The position numbers and the translations under genes were made by a program. From the NCBI RefSeq assembly GCF_003545815.1, contig NZ_PDUW01000001.1, positions 620,001 to 684,000 of the forward strand: 64,000 nt of DNA, in the 5' to 3' direction. The notes beneath the pieces were generated by a model. The model made no database searches. It was not told where the DNA came from and saw nothing but the letters and a program-made list of their open reading frames with translations. Below, piece after piece: positions 44,033 through 56,403 of this stretch. Source of the stretch: Pusillimonas caeni. Lineage in GTDB: Bacteria; Pseudomonadota; Gammaproteobacteria; Burkholderiales; Burkholderiaceae_B. Every line of letters starts with the position of its first letter. Position 1 is the first letter of the stretch.

Positions 44033-44417
44033 CAATACTTCTCCTTAATTCCCCAAGGGCCTGTTAACACGAAAAAAGGCGGCCGCGCCGGCCGGCAAAG
44101 GCGAGGCAGGCCAGGCGCGAATCAAGCCGCATGGCCGACCTACGCGACGGGCACGCGGCAACGCACGCTTATGGGCCGCGGCAGCCCCGGACTGCATGGG
44201 ACACCGCAGCTTATGGGTGAAGCTTAACTGATTAGATCGTTATATAGAATGCGGTTCGGCGCCCTGGGCATTATAGGCGGCTATGTAGCAGACACTACAA
44301 AAGCTGCAATGCCTGCGGCCCAGGCGGTATCATGCGATAACGCCATTGTGCCAAAAGACTCCGATTCCATGACGCCTCCGCCAGCATTGGCTGGCCGACT
44401 TGATACCCAGACCCAGC
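44033..44417. other. Intergenic region between fghA and the RAYT-like gene
   Basis: 385 bp without a supported gene. It holds the fghA ribosome site, a GC-rich self-complementary run (GGCGGCCGCGCCGGCCGGC) near 44080-44100 and an AT-rich stretch (GATCGTTATATAGAAT) near 44235-44250 that could be a promoter for the RAYT-like gene. No direct or inverted repeat of the 100-bp family was found here. Confidence 0.4.
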
Positions 44418-45164
44418 ATGGCCCGACTTTCGCGCCTTTATGCGCCCGACACGCCGCAACTCGTCCAGGTCCGCTTCACGCGGCCGCTGGCGCCGCCCAA
44501 CGAGGCCACGCCCGCGGACAAGCTGGACCTGCTGGCCGGCTGGCTGCGCGACGCGGCGCGCGAAAACCATGTGCCCGTGCATGGCTGGATGCTGCTCAAC
44601 GACCGCCTGGCCCTGCTGGCCACGCCGCCCGACAAGACCGGCCTGGCGCGTACCGTTCAGGCCGTGGGGCGCCGGTTCGCCACCCGCATTCAAAAAGGGC
44701 GGGTATTCTCGGAACGCTATCGCAGCGCCCTGCTGCAGCCCGGCGCCTGGGTCCTGCCCGCGCTGATCTGGCTGGAGCGGCTGCCGGTGCAGCTCGGCTA
44801 TGTGGACGATGCTGGCAGATGGCCCTGGTCTTCGGCGGCGCAACATACGGGCCTGGCTTCCGCCGCCGCGCGCTGGACGACGGAACACGCCGACTACTGG
44901 CACCAGGGGAATACGCCTTTCGAGCGCCAGGCGCACTATCGTCGGCTGCTGGAACAGGGGCTACCCGCTACGCAAGCGCGGCGGGTGGAAGAGGCTTTGT
45001 TCGGCCAATGGGCCTTGGGCGATGAAGCTTTTCTCGCGCGCATCGGCCGGGACTCCACCCGCCGGCTTCTTCCCGCCAAGCGCGGACGCCCGCCCAGGCA
45101 GACCGTCGTTGAATCGGAGCCCCGATCCGACGAGCCGCGGGAAGAGGATGCGTCCTCTGCCTGA
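44418..45164 (+). CDS. REP-associated tyrosine transposase (RAYT)-like protein with degenerate active site
   Basis: A 248-aa protein with the architecture of RAYT/IS200-like Y1 transposases: VPVHGWMLLNDRLALLATP in place of the usual x-x-MPNHVHLL, TGLARTVQAVGRRFATRIQKG-RVFSERYRS, LGYVDDAGRWPWSSAAQH, and the RAYT C-terminal hallmark WALGDEAFLARI followed by KRGRPPR. The HUH metal-binding motif is gone (DRLAL) and the expected catalytic Tyr region (GRRFATRI) has no Tyr. It is therefore probably not a working nuclease; it may be a domesticated DNA-binding protein or a decaying gene. The reading frame is intact. Two 100-bp hairpin repeats follow within 65 bp. Confidence 0.75.
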   Translation: MARLSRLYAPDTPQLVQVRFTRPLAPPNEATPADKLDLLAGWLRDAARENHVPVHGWMLLNDRLALLATPPDKTGLARTVQAVGRRFATRIQKGRVFSERYRSALLQPGAWVLPALIWLERLPVQLGYVDDAGRWPWSSAAQHTGLASAAARWTTEHADYWHQGNTPFERQAHYRRLLEQGLPATQARRVEEALFGQWALGDEAFLARIGRDSTRRLLPAKRGRPPRQTVVESEPRSDEPREEDASSA

Positions 45165-45228
45165 ACTCTCTCCTCCGGCGCCTTGTTGAGCAGCCGCTGC
45201 CGGCTTGTTGCCATGCTCTTTTTGGGTC

Positions 45229-45328
45229 CTTTAACGCTGTCGGAGGCGGCCTGCCTGGGGCCGGGCGGTCGGGCGGTCCGAGGCAGCGCCCTCCAACGCC
45301 CGTCCCCAGGCAGGCCGCCTCCGACAGC
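45229..45328 (-). repeat. 100-bp hairpin repeat, copy C
   Basis: Read on the minus strand: left arm 45328-45302, 39-nt core, right arm, tail GTTAAAG. The arms pair at 26 of 27 positions, 25 consecutively. The arm starts GCTGTCGGAGGCG, close to copy A, then diverges (GCCTGCCTGGGG). It is head-to-head with copy D, with 81 bp of gene-free sequence between them (45329-45409), and begins 65 bp after the RAYT-like gene. Confidence 0.9.
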
Positions 45329-45409
45329 TTATATTTGGGCAGGCCACACGAGCCGGCGTTCTTCTGAAAAAAGGAGTCTTCACACATCCGTGGCAGGTCA
45401 CAATCGCAA

Positions 45410-45509
45410 GCCGTCGCGGGCGGTGCCGTTTATGCCGGGCGTTGGAGGGCGCTGCCTCGGACCGCCCGACCGCCCGGCATAAACGGCATCGCCCGCGACG
45501 GCGCTTTAG
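45410..45509 (+). repeat. 100-bp hairpin repeat, copy D
   Basis: On the plus strand: left arm 45410-45436, core 45437-45475, right arm 45476-45502, tail GCTTTAG. The arms pair at all 27 positions, one as G-U. It is preceded by CGCAA, as copy A is preceded by TGCAA on its own strand. It lies upstream of the gltB control region. Confidence 0.9.
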
Positions 45510-45717
45510 AACCCAGAACGAACATCAAACGCATCCGACGCATCAACATTCTTACGTCACTCGTCCATTTCCCCACGCCTTCATCAAGCAATTCAGCAAC
45601 ATTCTACTTGCCTCACACTTGCCTGTTTCAACAATTCCCCCTCCTTCCCAACGCCACAATTTGTGCGACGCAGCTAAAAAACAAAGAAAAATATTCTTTT
45701 ATTTCAGATAATTCTAT

Positions 45718-45780
45718 GCGTCCCTATTTAATTTACAAACGCAAATAAGCCATATTATTTAGGGACGCACCCTATTTAAA
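45718..45780. promoter_or_regulatory. Inverted and direct repeats upstream of the gltB promoter
   Basis: GCGTCCCTA (45718-45726) and TAGGGACGC (45760-45768) form a 9-bp inverted repeat with a 33-bp AT-rich spacer. CCCTATTTAA occurs at 45722-45731 and again at 45771-45780, ending 5 bp before the -35. The spacing suggests a multi-site activator or repressor of gltBD. 45510-45717 is AT-rich and holds nothing recognised. Confidence 0.5.
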
Positions 45781-45785
45781 AACAC

Positions 45786-45814
45786 TTGCCAGCCCTCGCC
45801 CGCGACGCTATTGT
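45786..45814 (+). promoter_or_regulatory. Sigma-70 promoter of gltBD
   Basis: TTGCCA (5 of 6), 17-bp spacer, TATTGT (4 of 6). Transcription would start near 45821, which rules out upstream in-frame starts for gltB and supports the ATG at 45868. Confidence 0.6.
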
Positions 45815-45867
45815 TTTTGTCTCGACGCAAGTTCGCCTTGCACGCACCCAGCTCAGCGGAGCCACTC

Positions 45868-50583
<4,716 letters not shown>

Positions 50584-50594
50584 GGAAAGACACT

Positions 50595-52058
50595 ATGGGC
50601 AAGACCACCGGCTTCATCGAATTCGAACGCGTCAGCGAGCCGCACGAGGCGCCGCTGCAGCGGGTCAAGCACTGGAAGGAGTTCGTCCAGTCCCTCAACG
50701 ACGAGCAGGCCAAGGTACAGGGCGCGCGCTGCATGGACTGCGGCATCCCGTTCTGTACCACGGGCTGTCCGGTCAACAACATCATCCCCGACTGGAACGA
50801 CCTGGTCTATCGGCAGGACTGGCGCACGGCGCTCGATACGCTGCATTCGACCAACAATTTCCCCGAGTTCACGGGGCGGATCTGTCCGGCCCCCTGCGAG
50901 GCGGCCTGCACGCTCAACATCAACAACGACCCGGTGGGCATCAAGTCGATCGAGCACGCCATCATCGACCATGGCTGGCTGAACGGCTGGGTCGCGCCGC
51001 AGCCGCCCAGCCGCAAGACGGGCAAGAAGGTGGCGGTGGTGGGCTCGGGCCCGTCGGGCCTGGCTTGCGCGCAGCAGCTGGCGCGCGCGGGCCATGCCGT
51101 GGCGGTGTTCGAGAAGAACGACCGCGTCGGCGGGCTGCTGCGCTACGGCATCCCCGATTTCAAGCTGGCCAAATCGCATATCGACCGCCGCCTGGCGCAG
51201 ATGGAGGCCGAAGGCGTGGAGTTCTACCCTTCGACCTATGTGGGCGACCCGGCCCATGCGGCGGACGGCCTGACGGTGCGCACGCCGGCCTCGCTGCACG
51301 AGGAATTCGACGCGGTGGTGCTGGCGGGCGGCTCGGAAACGCCGCGCGATCTTCCGGTGCCCGGGCGCGAGCTGCAGGGGGTGCACTTTGCCATGGACTT
51401 CCTGACGCAGCAGAACCGCGCGAACGCGGGCGCGCGCATTCCCGGCCAGATCTCGGCCAAGGATAAGCACGTGATCGTCATCGGCGGCGGGGACACGGGC
51501 TCGGACTGCGTGGGCACGAGCATCCGCCAGGGCGCGGCTTCGGTCACTCAGTTCGAGCTGATGCCGCAGCCGCCGGAGGCGGAGGACAAGGACCTCACCT
51601 GGCCGTACTGGCCGCTGAAGCTGCGCACGTCTTCTTCGCAGGAAGAGGGCTGCGAACGCGACTGGGCGGTCTCGACGGTGGCGCTGGAAGGCGCGGACGG
51701 GAAGGTCGAGAAGCTGGTGGCGGTCCGCGTCGAATGGAAGCGCGATCCGGCGACGGGGCAGATGAAGATGCGCGAGGTGAAGGATTCCCGCTTTGAAATG
51801 AAGGCGGACCTGGTGCTGCTGGCGATGGGGTTCGTGGCGCCCGTGAAGGAGGTGCTGGCGTCGTTCGAGGTGGAGACGGACGGCCGGGGCAATGCGCGGG
51901 CGGATACGGATCGCTATTCGACGTCGGTGGACAAGGTGTTCGCGGCGGGCGATATGCGGCGGGGGCAGTCGCTGGTGGTCTGGGCGATTCGCGAAGGCCG
52001 GCAGTGCGCACGGTCGGTGGATGAGTTCTTGATGGGGAGCAGCACGCTGCCTCGTTGA
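50595..52058 (+). CDS. gltD: Glutamate synthase (NADPH) small subunit
   Basis: A 487-aa flavoprotein that passes NADPH electrons to GltB. It has the N-terminal 4Fe-4S Cys set (C46[16 protein letters not shown] and [11 protein letters not shown]), an FAD dinucleotide fold ([19 protein letters not shown]) and an NADPH fold ([20 protein letters not shown]). The length is normal. It closes the gltBD operon and is followed by about 510 bp without a gene that contains a very large palindrome. Confidence 0.98.
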   Translation: MGKTTGFIEFERVSEPHEAPLQRVKHWKEFVQSLNDEQAKVQGARCMDCGIPFCTTGCPVNNIIPDWNDLVYRQDWRTALDTLHSTNNFPEFTGRICPAPCEAACTLNINNDPVGIKSIEHAIIDHGWLNGWVAPQPPSRKTGKKVAVVGSGPSGLACAQQLARAGHAVAVFEKNDRVGGLLRYGIPDFKLAKSHIDRRLAQMEAEGVEFYPSTYVGDPAHAADGLTVRTPASLHEEFDAVVLAGGSETPRDLPVPGRELQGVHFAMDFLTQQNRANAGARIPGQISAKDKHVIVIGGGDTGSDCVGTSIRQGAASVTQFELMPQPPEAEDKDLTWPYWPLKLRTSSSQEEGCERDWAVSTVALEGADGKVEKLVAVRVEWKRDPATGQMKMREVKDSRFEMKADLVLLAMGFVAPVKEVLASFEVETDGRGNARADTDRYSTSVDKVFAAGDMRRGQSLVVWAIREGRQCARSVDEFLMGSSTLPR

Positions 52059-52111
52059 GGCAGCGGACAGAGGGGCGCTTGCTCTCTTCTATTGCTACTG
52101 AACTCGACCGC

Positions 52112-52127
52112 GCTTGAGTCCTCAAGC
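52112..52127 (+). other. Short hairpin downstream of gltD
   Basis: GCTTGA-GTCC-TCAAGC, about 55 nt after the gltD stop. No T-run follows, so at best it is a weak 3' end element of the gltBD mRNA. Confidence 0.35.
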
Positions 52128-52170
52128 CCGAACAGGGCAGCGCTAACAAGCCGCTTTGAGTGCTTAAGCC

Positions 52171-52396
52171 GGCGCGGGGCGGGACCCTGTTTTGGGCGCC
52201 GCTCGCTGCGGCCGGCTTTGCCGGCTGCCCTCTCCTACCCTATCATTTTTGGGGCGCCCGCAAAACTCGCACGGCGGACAGTCCCCCGGACTGTCCGCAC
52301 CCGTCGCGCTCGAACAGTTGCGGGCTTGCCTCCCCAAAAATGACAGGGTACTCGGCTTGCTCGGACGTCGCCCAAAACAGGGTCCCGCCCCACGCC
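52171..52396. repeat. 226-bp nested palindrome between gltD and mlaF
   Basis: Three arm pairs share one axis. The outer arms are 31 nt (52171-52201 with 52366-52396, 29 matches), the middle arms 19 nt (52236-52254 with 52332-52350, 18 matches), and the inner hairpin is a perfect 11-bp stem (52274-52284 with 52288-52298, loop CCC). Two of the three arm mismatches become G-U pairs on the minus strand. A further small stem, GCCGGC-TTT-GCCGGC, lies at about 52212-52226. The element lacks the core of the 100-bp repeats. The remaining 52059-52568 holds no supported gene. Confidence 0.85.
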
Positions 52397-52568
52397 TTGC
52401 GATTTCGATGGTTGCCGCGCCTCGCGGTTTCGAAGATTGCTGCGCATTGCATGCGGGACGAGGAAAAGCCGAACAAAAGCAACAAAATGTGCTCGCCCAC
52501 ACAAAGAAAAACGTCGCCCTCGAGCACTCACGATACAATGCCCAGTTGATCATCAGGCAAGCACTTCC

Positions 52569-53402
52569 ATGGAACTCGACGCGAGCCAGAGCAAAGACCC
52601 GCTTCTCGACTTTTCAGGCGTTGCCCTCGGCTATGCCGACTTCACCGTCCTGCAGGACATCGACCTGCGCGTCTACCGCGGCCAGGTCGTGGCCATGATG
52701 GGCGGGTCGGGGTCGGGCAAGACTACGCTGCTGCGCGGGGCCACCGGCCAAATCACCGCCCAGCGGGGCACCATTACAGCCTTCGGCCGGAATGTCGCCA
52801 CCGTGTCTTCCGACGAGCTGCGCAAGCTGCGTCAGCGCATGGGGGTGCTGTTTCAGCAGGGCGCCCTGTTCACCGATCTGGACGTGTTCGAGAACGTCGC
52901 CTTTCCGCTGCGCGAGCACACCCGTATTTCCGAGGCGCAGATCATCGAGTGCGTGCTCGACAAGCTCAATGCCGTGGGGCTGCGCGCGGCGGCGCACTTG
53001 AAGATATCCGAGATTTCCGGCGGCATGGCGCGCCGGGTGGCGCTGGCGCGGGCCATCGTGCTCGAGCCCGAGCTCATTCTTTACGATGAGCCTTTTGCCG
53101 GCCTGGATCCGATCTCGCTGGGCATTACGGCGCAGCTCATCCGCGGCCTGACCGACCGGCTGCACTGCGCATCGGTGCTGATTACGCACGACGTGGCCGA
53201 ATCGTTCGCCATCGCTGACCAGGTGTATATGGTGGGCCAGGGCCGGCTGCTGGCTTCGGGCAAGCCTTCCGAGCTGGCCGAATCGGCCGACCCCTACATC
53301 CGCCAGTTCCTCGACGGCCAACCCGACGGGCCGATTGCCTTCCATTACCCCGAAACCCCCGCCTTCAAGCAATGGCTGGACAAACAGCGAGGCCGCCCAT
53401 GA
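52569..53402 (+). CDS. mlaF: Phospholipid-transport ABC ATPase MlaF
   Basis: A 277-aa ATPase of the Mla system, which moves phospholipids between the inner and outer membranes to keep outer-membrane asymmetry. Walker A is GGSGSGKTT, the signature region is ISGGMARRVALARAIVLEPELILYDEP, and ITHDVAESFAIAD holds the H-loop. The true start is the ATG at 52569. It overlaps mlaE by 4 bp. Confidence 0.95.
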   Translation: MELDASQSKDPLLDFSGVALGYADFTVLQDIDLRVYRGQVVAMMGGSGSGKTTLLRGATGQITAQRGTITAFGRNVATVSSDELRKLRQRMGVLFQQGALFTDLDVFENVAFPLREHTRISEAQIIECVLDKLNAVGLRAAAHLKISEISGGMARRVALARAIVLEPELILYDEPFAGLDPISLGITAQLIRGLTDRLHCASVLITHDVAESFAIADQVYMVGQGRLLASGKPSELAESADPYIRQFLDGQPDGPIAFHYPETPAFKQWLDKQRGRP

Positions 53403-54184
53403 ATCCCGTCAAAGGCATCCGTGCTATAGGCGCCTGGGCGATCGGCTTCATTTTCGGCCTGGGGGCTTTCGCCCGCCTGCTGGGGCTGGTCCTGCTGCGC
53501 AGCGGCGCGGCGCTGCGGCGCCCGGGCCTGGTGTCCCAGCAGGTGCATTTCATCGGCAACTATTCGCTCATCATCATTGCGGTGTCGGGCCTGTTCGTCG
53601 GCTTCGTGCTGGGCCTGCAGGGCTATTACACGCTGAACCGCTACGGTTCCGAAGAAGCGCTGGGGTTGCTCGTGGCTTTGTCGCTGACGCGCGAACTGGG
53701 GCCGGTGGTGACCGCACTGCTGTTCGCCGGCCGGGCGGGCACGTCGCTCACGGCCGAGATCGGCCTGATGAAGGCGGGCGAGCAGCTTGCCGCCATGGAG
53801 GTCATGGCGGTCGATCCGGTGCGCCGGGTGCTGGTGCCGCGCTTCTGGGGCGGCGTCATCGCCATGCCCATTCTGGCCGCGGTGTTTTCGATGGTGGGCA
53901 TCATCGGCGGCTGGGTGGTGGGCGTGCTGCTCATCGGCATCGACGCGGGCGCCTTCTGGTCGCAGATGCAAAGCGGCGTGGACATCTTCAAGGACGTGGC
54001 CAACGGCGTCGTCAAAAGCCTGATCTTCGGCATTGCCGTCACCCTCATCGCCCTGTACGAGGGCTGGAACGCCCGGCCCACGCCCGAAGGGGTCGCCAAG
54101 GCCACCACCCGCACGGTGGTCAGCGGCGCCCTGGTCGTCCTGGGCCTCGACTTCCTGCTAACCGCCCTCATGTTCAGCAATTAA
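53399..54184 (+). CDS. mlaE: Phospholipid-transport permease MlaE
   Basis: A 261-aa MlaE-family permease with [34 protein letters not shown]-type conserved helices ([20 protein letters not shown]) and [13 protein letters not shown]. It is the inner-membrane core of the MlaFEDB complex. The ATG overlaps the mlaF stop. Confidence 0.95.
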   Translation: [261 protein letters not shown]

Positions 54185-54194
54185 TGGAACCATC

Positions 54195-54695
54195 ATGACG
54201 CGTGAAAAAACCGATTTCTGGGTCGGCCTGTTCGTACTGTTGGGCATCGTGGCCCTGGTGTTCCTGGCACTGCGCGCCGGCAACCTCAGCTCGTTCTCGT
54301 TCAGCCGCAGCTACCAGGTGCAGGCCTACTTCGACAACCTGGGCGGCCTCAAGGTGCGCGCTCCGGTGAAAAGCAGCGGGGTGGTCGTGGGCCGCGTCAG
54401 CGGCATACAGTTCGACAACCAGGTGTATCAGGCGGTGGTTACGCTGGACATCAACGAGAACTACGAGTTTCCCGACGACTCCTCGGCTTCCATCCTGACC
54501 TCCGGCCTGCTGGGCGAGCAGTACATCGGCCTGACGCCCGGCGGCGACGATAAAATGCTCGAGCAGGGCGCTCGCATCCAATATACGCAAAGCGCCGTCG
54601 TGCTGGAAGAATTGATCAGCAAGTTCCTGTACAGTTCAGCAGATAAAGAAGGCACGGCGAAAGAGGGCTCCGCGGCGCCCGCGCCGTCACATTAA
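54195..54695 (+). CDS. mlaD: MCE-domain lipid-transport protein MlaD
   Basis: A 166-aa protein with one N-terminal TM helix and a periplasmic MCE domain (VQAYFDNLGGLKVRAPVKSSG, GLLGEQYIGLTPGG). MlaD forms a hexameric ring on MlaE that receives or donates lipid to MlaC. The C-terminus is a short Ala/Glu-rich tail. Confidence 0.95.
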   Translation: MTREKTDFWVGLFVLLGIVALVFLALRAGNLSSFSFSRSYQVQAYFDNLGGLKVRAPVKSSGVVVGRVSGIQFDNQVYQAVVTLDINENYEFPDDSSASILTSGLLGEQYIGLTPGGDDKMLEQGARIQYTQSAVVLEELISKFLYSSADKEGTAKEGSAAPAPSH

Positions 54696-54731
54696 AATGG
54701 CACCCGATAGATAAAACGGCCAAGAACAATC

Positions 54732-55595
54732 ATGGACAACAATACGACCAGAACCGAAACGAGCGCGCGGCTGAGCCGCGTGGCTCCCATTGTGGCACTG
54801 ACGGCCTTTGTCGCGGGCTGCGCCCACGTGCCCAATCCCAGTCCTCAAGACCCCTGGGAGAGCTACAACCGCAGCATGTACCAGTTCAACGACGCCTTCG
54901 ACAAGGCGCTGTTCAAGCCCATCGCCACCGGCTACAAGCAATTGACGCCCGAACCGGCGCGCACCTGCATCCACAACATCTTCGCCAACATGGCCGACCT
55001 ATGGTCCTCGGTGAACAGCTTCCTGCAGGGCCGCGGGCACGACGGCGTCAACATGCTGGGACGCGTGCTGTTCAACTCCACCATGGGCCTGGGCGGCTGT
55101 ATCGACGTGGCGTCCATGAACGGCTCCAAGCGCATCGTCAACGACTTCGGCGTCACCCTGGGCGTGTGGGGCTTCGAGCCCGGCCCCTACGTGGTGCTGC
55201 CCTTCCTCGGCTCCAGCACGGTGCGCGACGGCGCCGGCATAGGCGCCATGTTCGCGGCCGGCGCCTCCAGCTATACGCCCGTCATGGCCATTGACAACAT
55301 ACCGCTGCGCAACACCATTCTGGCCGTGGCGGCCGTCGACCTGCGCGCCAGCCTGCTCGATGCCGACGATCTGGTCGACCGCATCGCCCTGGATCGCTAC
55401 AGCTTCATCCGCGACGCCTACCTGCAGCGGCGCAATGCCCTGGTCAAGGGCAATCAGGTGGATCCGGACAATCCCTACGGTACCCTGCCCGATTACTCCG
55501 ACGACGACGATCTGCCCGACTATTCCGACGACGACGAAGCGCCCGCCGATCAGGCGGCTCCGCCCGCGTCCGGCACGGCGCCGGCAACGCAATAA
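54732..55595 (+). CDS. mlaA: Outer-membrane lipoprotein MlaA (VacJ)
   Basis: A 287-aa lipoprotein (lipobox FVAGC) with the family features DPWESYNRSMYQFNDAFDKAL, NMLGRVLFNSTMGLGGCID and YVVLPFLGSSTVRDG. It removes misplaced phospholipids from the outer leaflet. The C-terminus carries a repeated acidic unit (LPDYSDDDDLPDYSDDDE) followed by an Ala/Pro tail, which is longer than in E. coli MlaA. It is encoded within the mla operon, as usual in betaproteobacteria. Confidence 0.95.
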   Translation: MDNNTTRTETSARLSRVAPIVALTAFVAGCAHVPNPSPQDPWESYNRSMYQFNDAFDKALFKPIATGYKQLTPEPARTCIHNIFANMADLWSSVNSFLQGRGHDGVNMLGRVLFNSTMGLGGCIDVASMNGSKRIVNDFGVTLGVWGFEPGPYVVLPFLGSSTVRDGAGIGAMFAAGASSYTPVMAIDNIPLRNTILAVAAVDLRASLLDADDLVDRIALDRYSFIRDAYLQRRNALVKGNQVDPDNPYGTLPDYSDDDDLPDYSDDDEAPADQAAPPASGTAPATQ

Positions 55596-55610
55596 CGAAG
55601 GACTCTGCAT

Positions 55611-56258
55611 ATGATTTTTTCCGCTTTACGCAATCGCAGCACCCCCTTGTACCAGTTCTGCCTCGTGCTCATGCTGTCGCTGGTCCTTGCAACGGCGGCC
55701 CAGGCTCAGAAACCGGTCGACCCCACCGCCGCGCCCAACGACTTCGTGCAAACGGTGGGCAACAACGCGCTGGAGGTGCTCCGGCAAGAGCCTGCCGCCC
55801 AGCAGGGCGACCTGAACCGCATCAACCAGCTGGTCGACAAATACGTGTTGCCCTACGTCAACCTGGAAAAGACCACCCGTCTGGCGGCGGGGCGCTACTG
55901 GCGCCAGGCCTCCGCGCAGCAACAAAAGAACCTGGTCGAGGCTTTCAAGGGCACGCTGATCCGCACCTATAGTGGCGCGCTGTCGAAGGTGGACGAAGTG
56001 TCGGCGCTGCAGATCCTGCCCTTCCGCGGCGACGCCAACGCCGACGACGTCGTGGTTCGGTCCAGCATCAGCCAGCGCAACGGCCCCGCGGTGGGCGTCG
56101 ATTACCGCCTCGAAAAAACTCCTCAAGGCTGGAAGATCTACGACCTGAACGTCGAAGGCATCTGGCTGATCCAGAACTACCGCAACCAGTTCGCCCAGCA
56201 GATCAACCAGAACGGCATCGACGGCCTCATCGACGCCCTGAACCGGCAGAACCGCTAG
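55611..56258 (+). CDS. mlaC: Periplasmic phospholipid shuttle MlaC
   Basis: A 215-aa exported protein (signal peptide ending AQAQ) of the MlaC/Ttg2D family: VDKYVLPYVNLEKTTRLAAGRYWRQAS and YDLNVEGIWLIQNYRNQF. It carries phospholipid between MlaA and MlaFEDB. No mlaB (STAS) gene follows; the next 145 bp hold only a terminator. Confidence 0.95.
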   Translation: MIFSALRNRSTPLYQFCLVLMLSLVLATAAQAQKPVDPTAAPNDFVQTVGNNALEVLRQEPAAQQGDLNRINQLVDKYVLPYVNLEKTTRLAAGRYWRQASAQQQKNLVEAFKGTLIRTYSGALSKVDEVSALQILPFRGDANADDVVVRSSISQRNGPAVGVDYRLEKTPQGWKIYDLNVEGIWLIQNYRNQFAQQINQNGIDGLIDALNRQNR

Positions 56259-56370
56259 GCCGCCCCGCGCTTCACAAGCCCGGGCGCCGCGGCCAGCGTC
56301 AGGCCCGGGCGGCTGAAACCGATGTCCGCCGCGCGGCAAGGCCGGTCCCCATACATCTATATAATAGAAG

Positions 56371-56400
56371 GCTTGGCTCAATCACGAGCCAGGCTTTTTT
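56371..56400 (+). terminator. Intrinsic terminator between mlaC and the ABC exporter operon
   Basis: GCTTGGCTC (56371-56379), 6-nt loop, GAGCCAGGC (56386-56394), then six T. A TATAAT at 56360-56365 would start transcription at about the foot of this stem, so the hairpin could also form the 5' end of the downstream mRNA. The ATG of the next gene follows 3 nt after the T-run without a clear ribosome site. Confidence 0.75.
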
Positions 56401-56403
56401 ATT

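Noticed and set aside
44249-45025. 258-codon frame overlapping the RAYT-like gene
   Set aside because: Its translation is Ala/Arg-rich without motifs. The competing frame carries the RAYT hallmarks.
45442-45711. 89-codon open frame starting in repeat copy D
   Set aside because: It begins in the hairpin core and runs through AT-rich regulatory sequence, with no ribosome site and no recognisable protein.
45811-45867. Upstream in-frame start for gltB
   Set aside because: It falls inside the predicted -10 element, and the ATG at 45868 has a good ribosome site and leaves a normal propeptide before Cys35.
52160-52549. Small ORFs on both strands in the palindrome between gltD and mlaF
   Set aside because: They owe their length to the inverted repeats; the two strands encode near-copies of the same low-complexity peptide and none has a ribosome site or family match.
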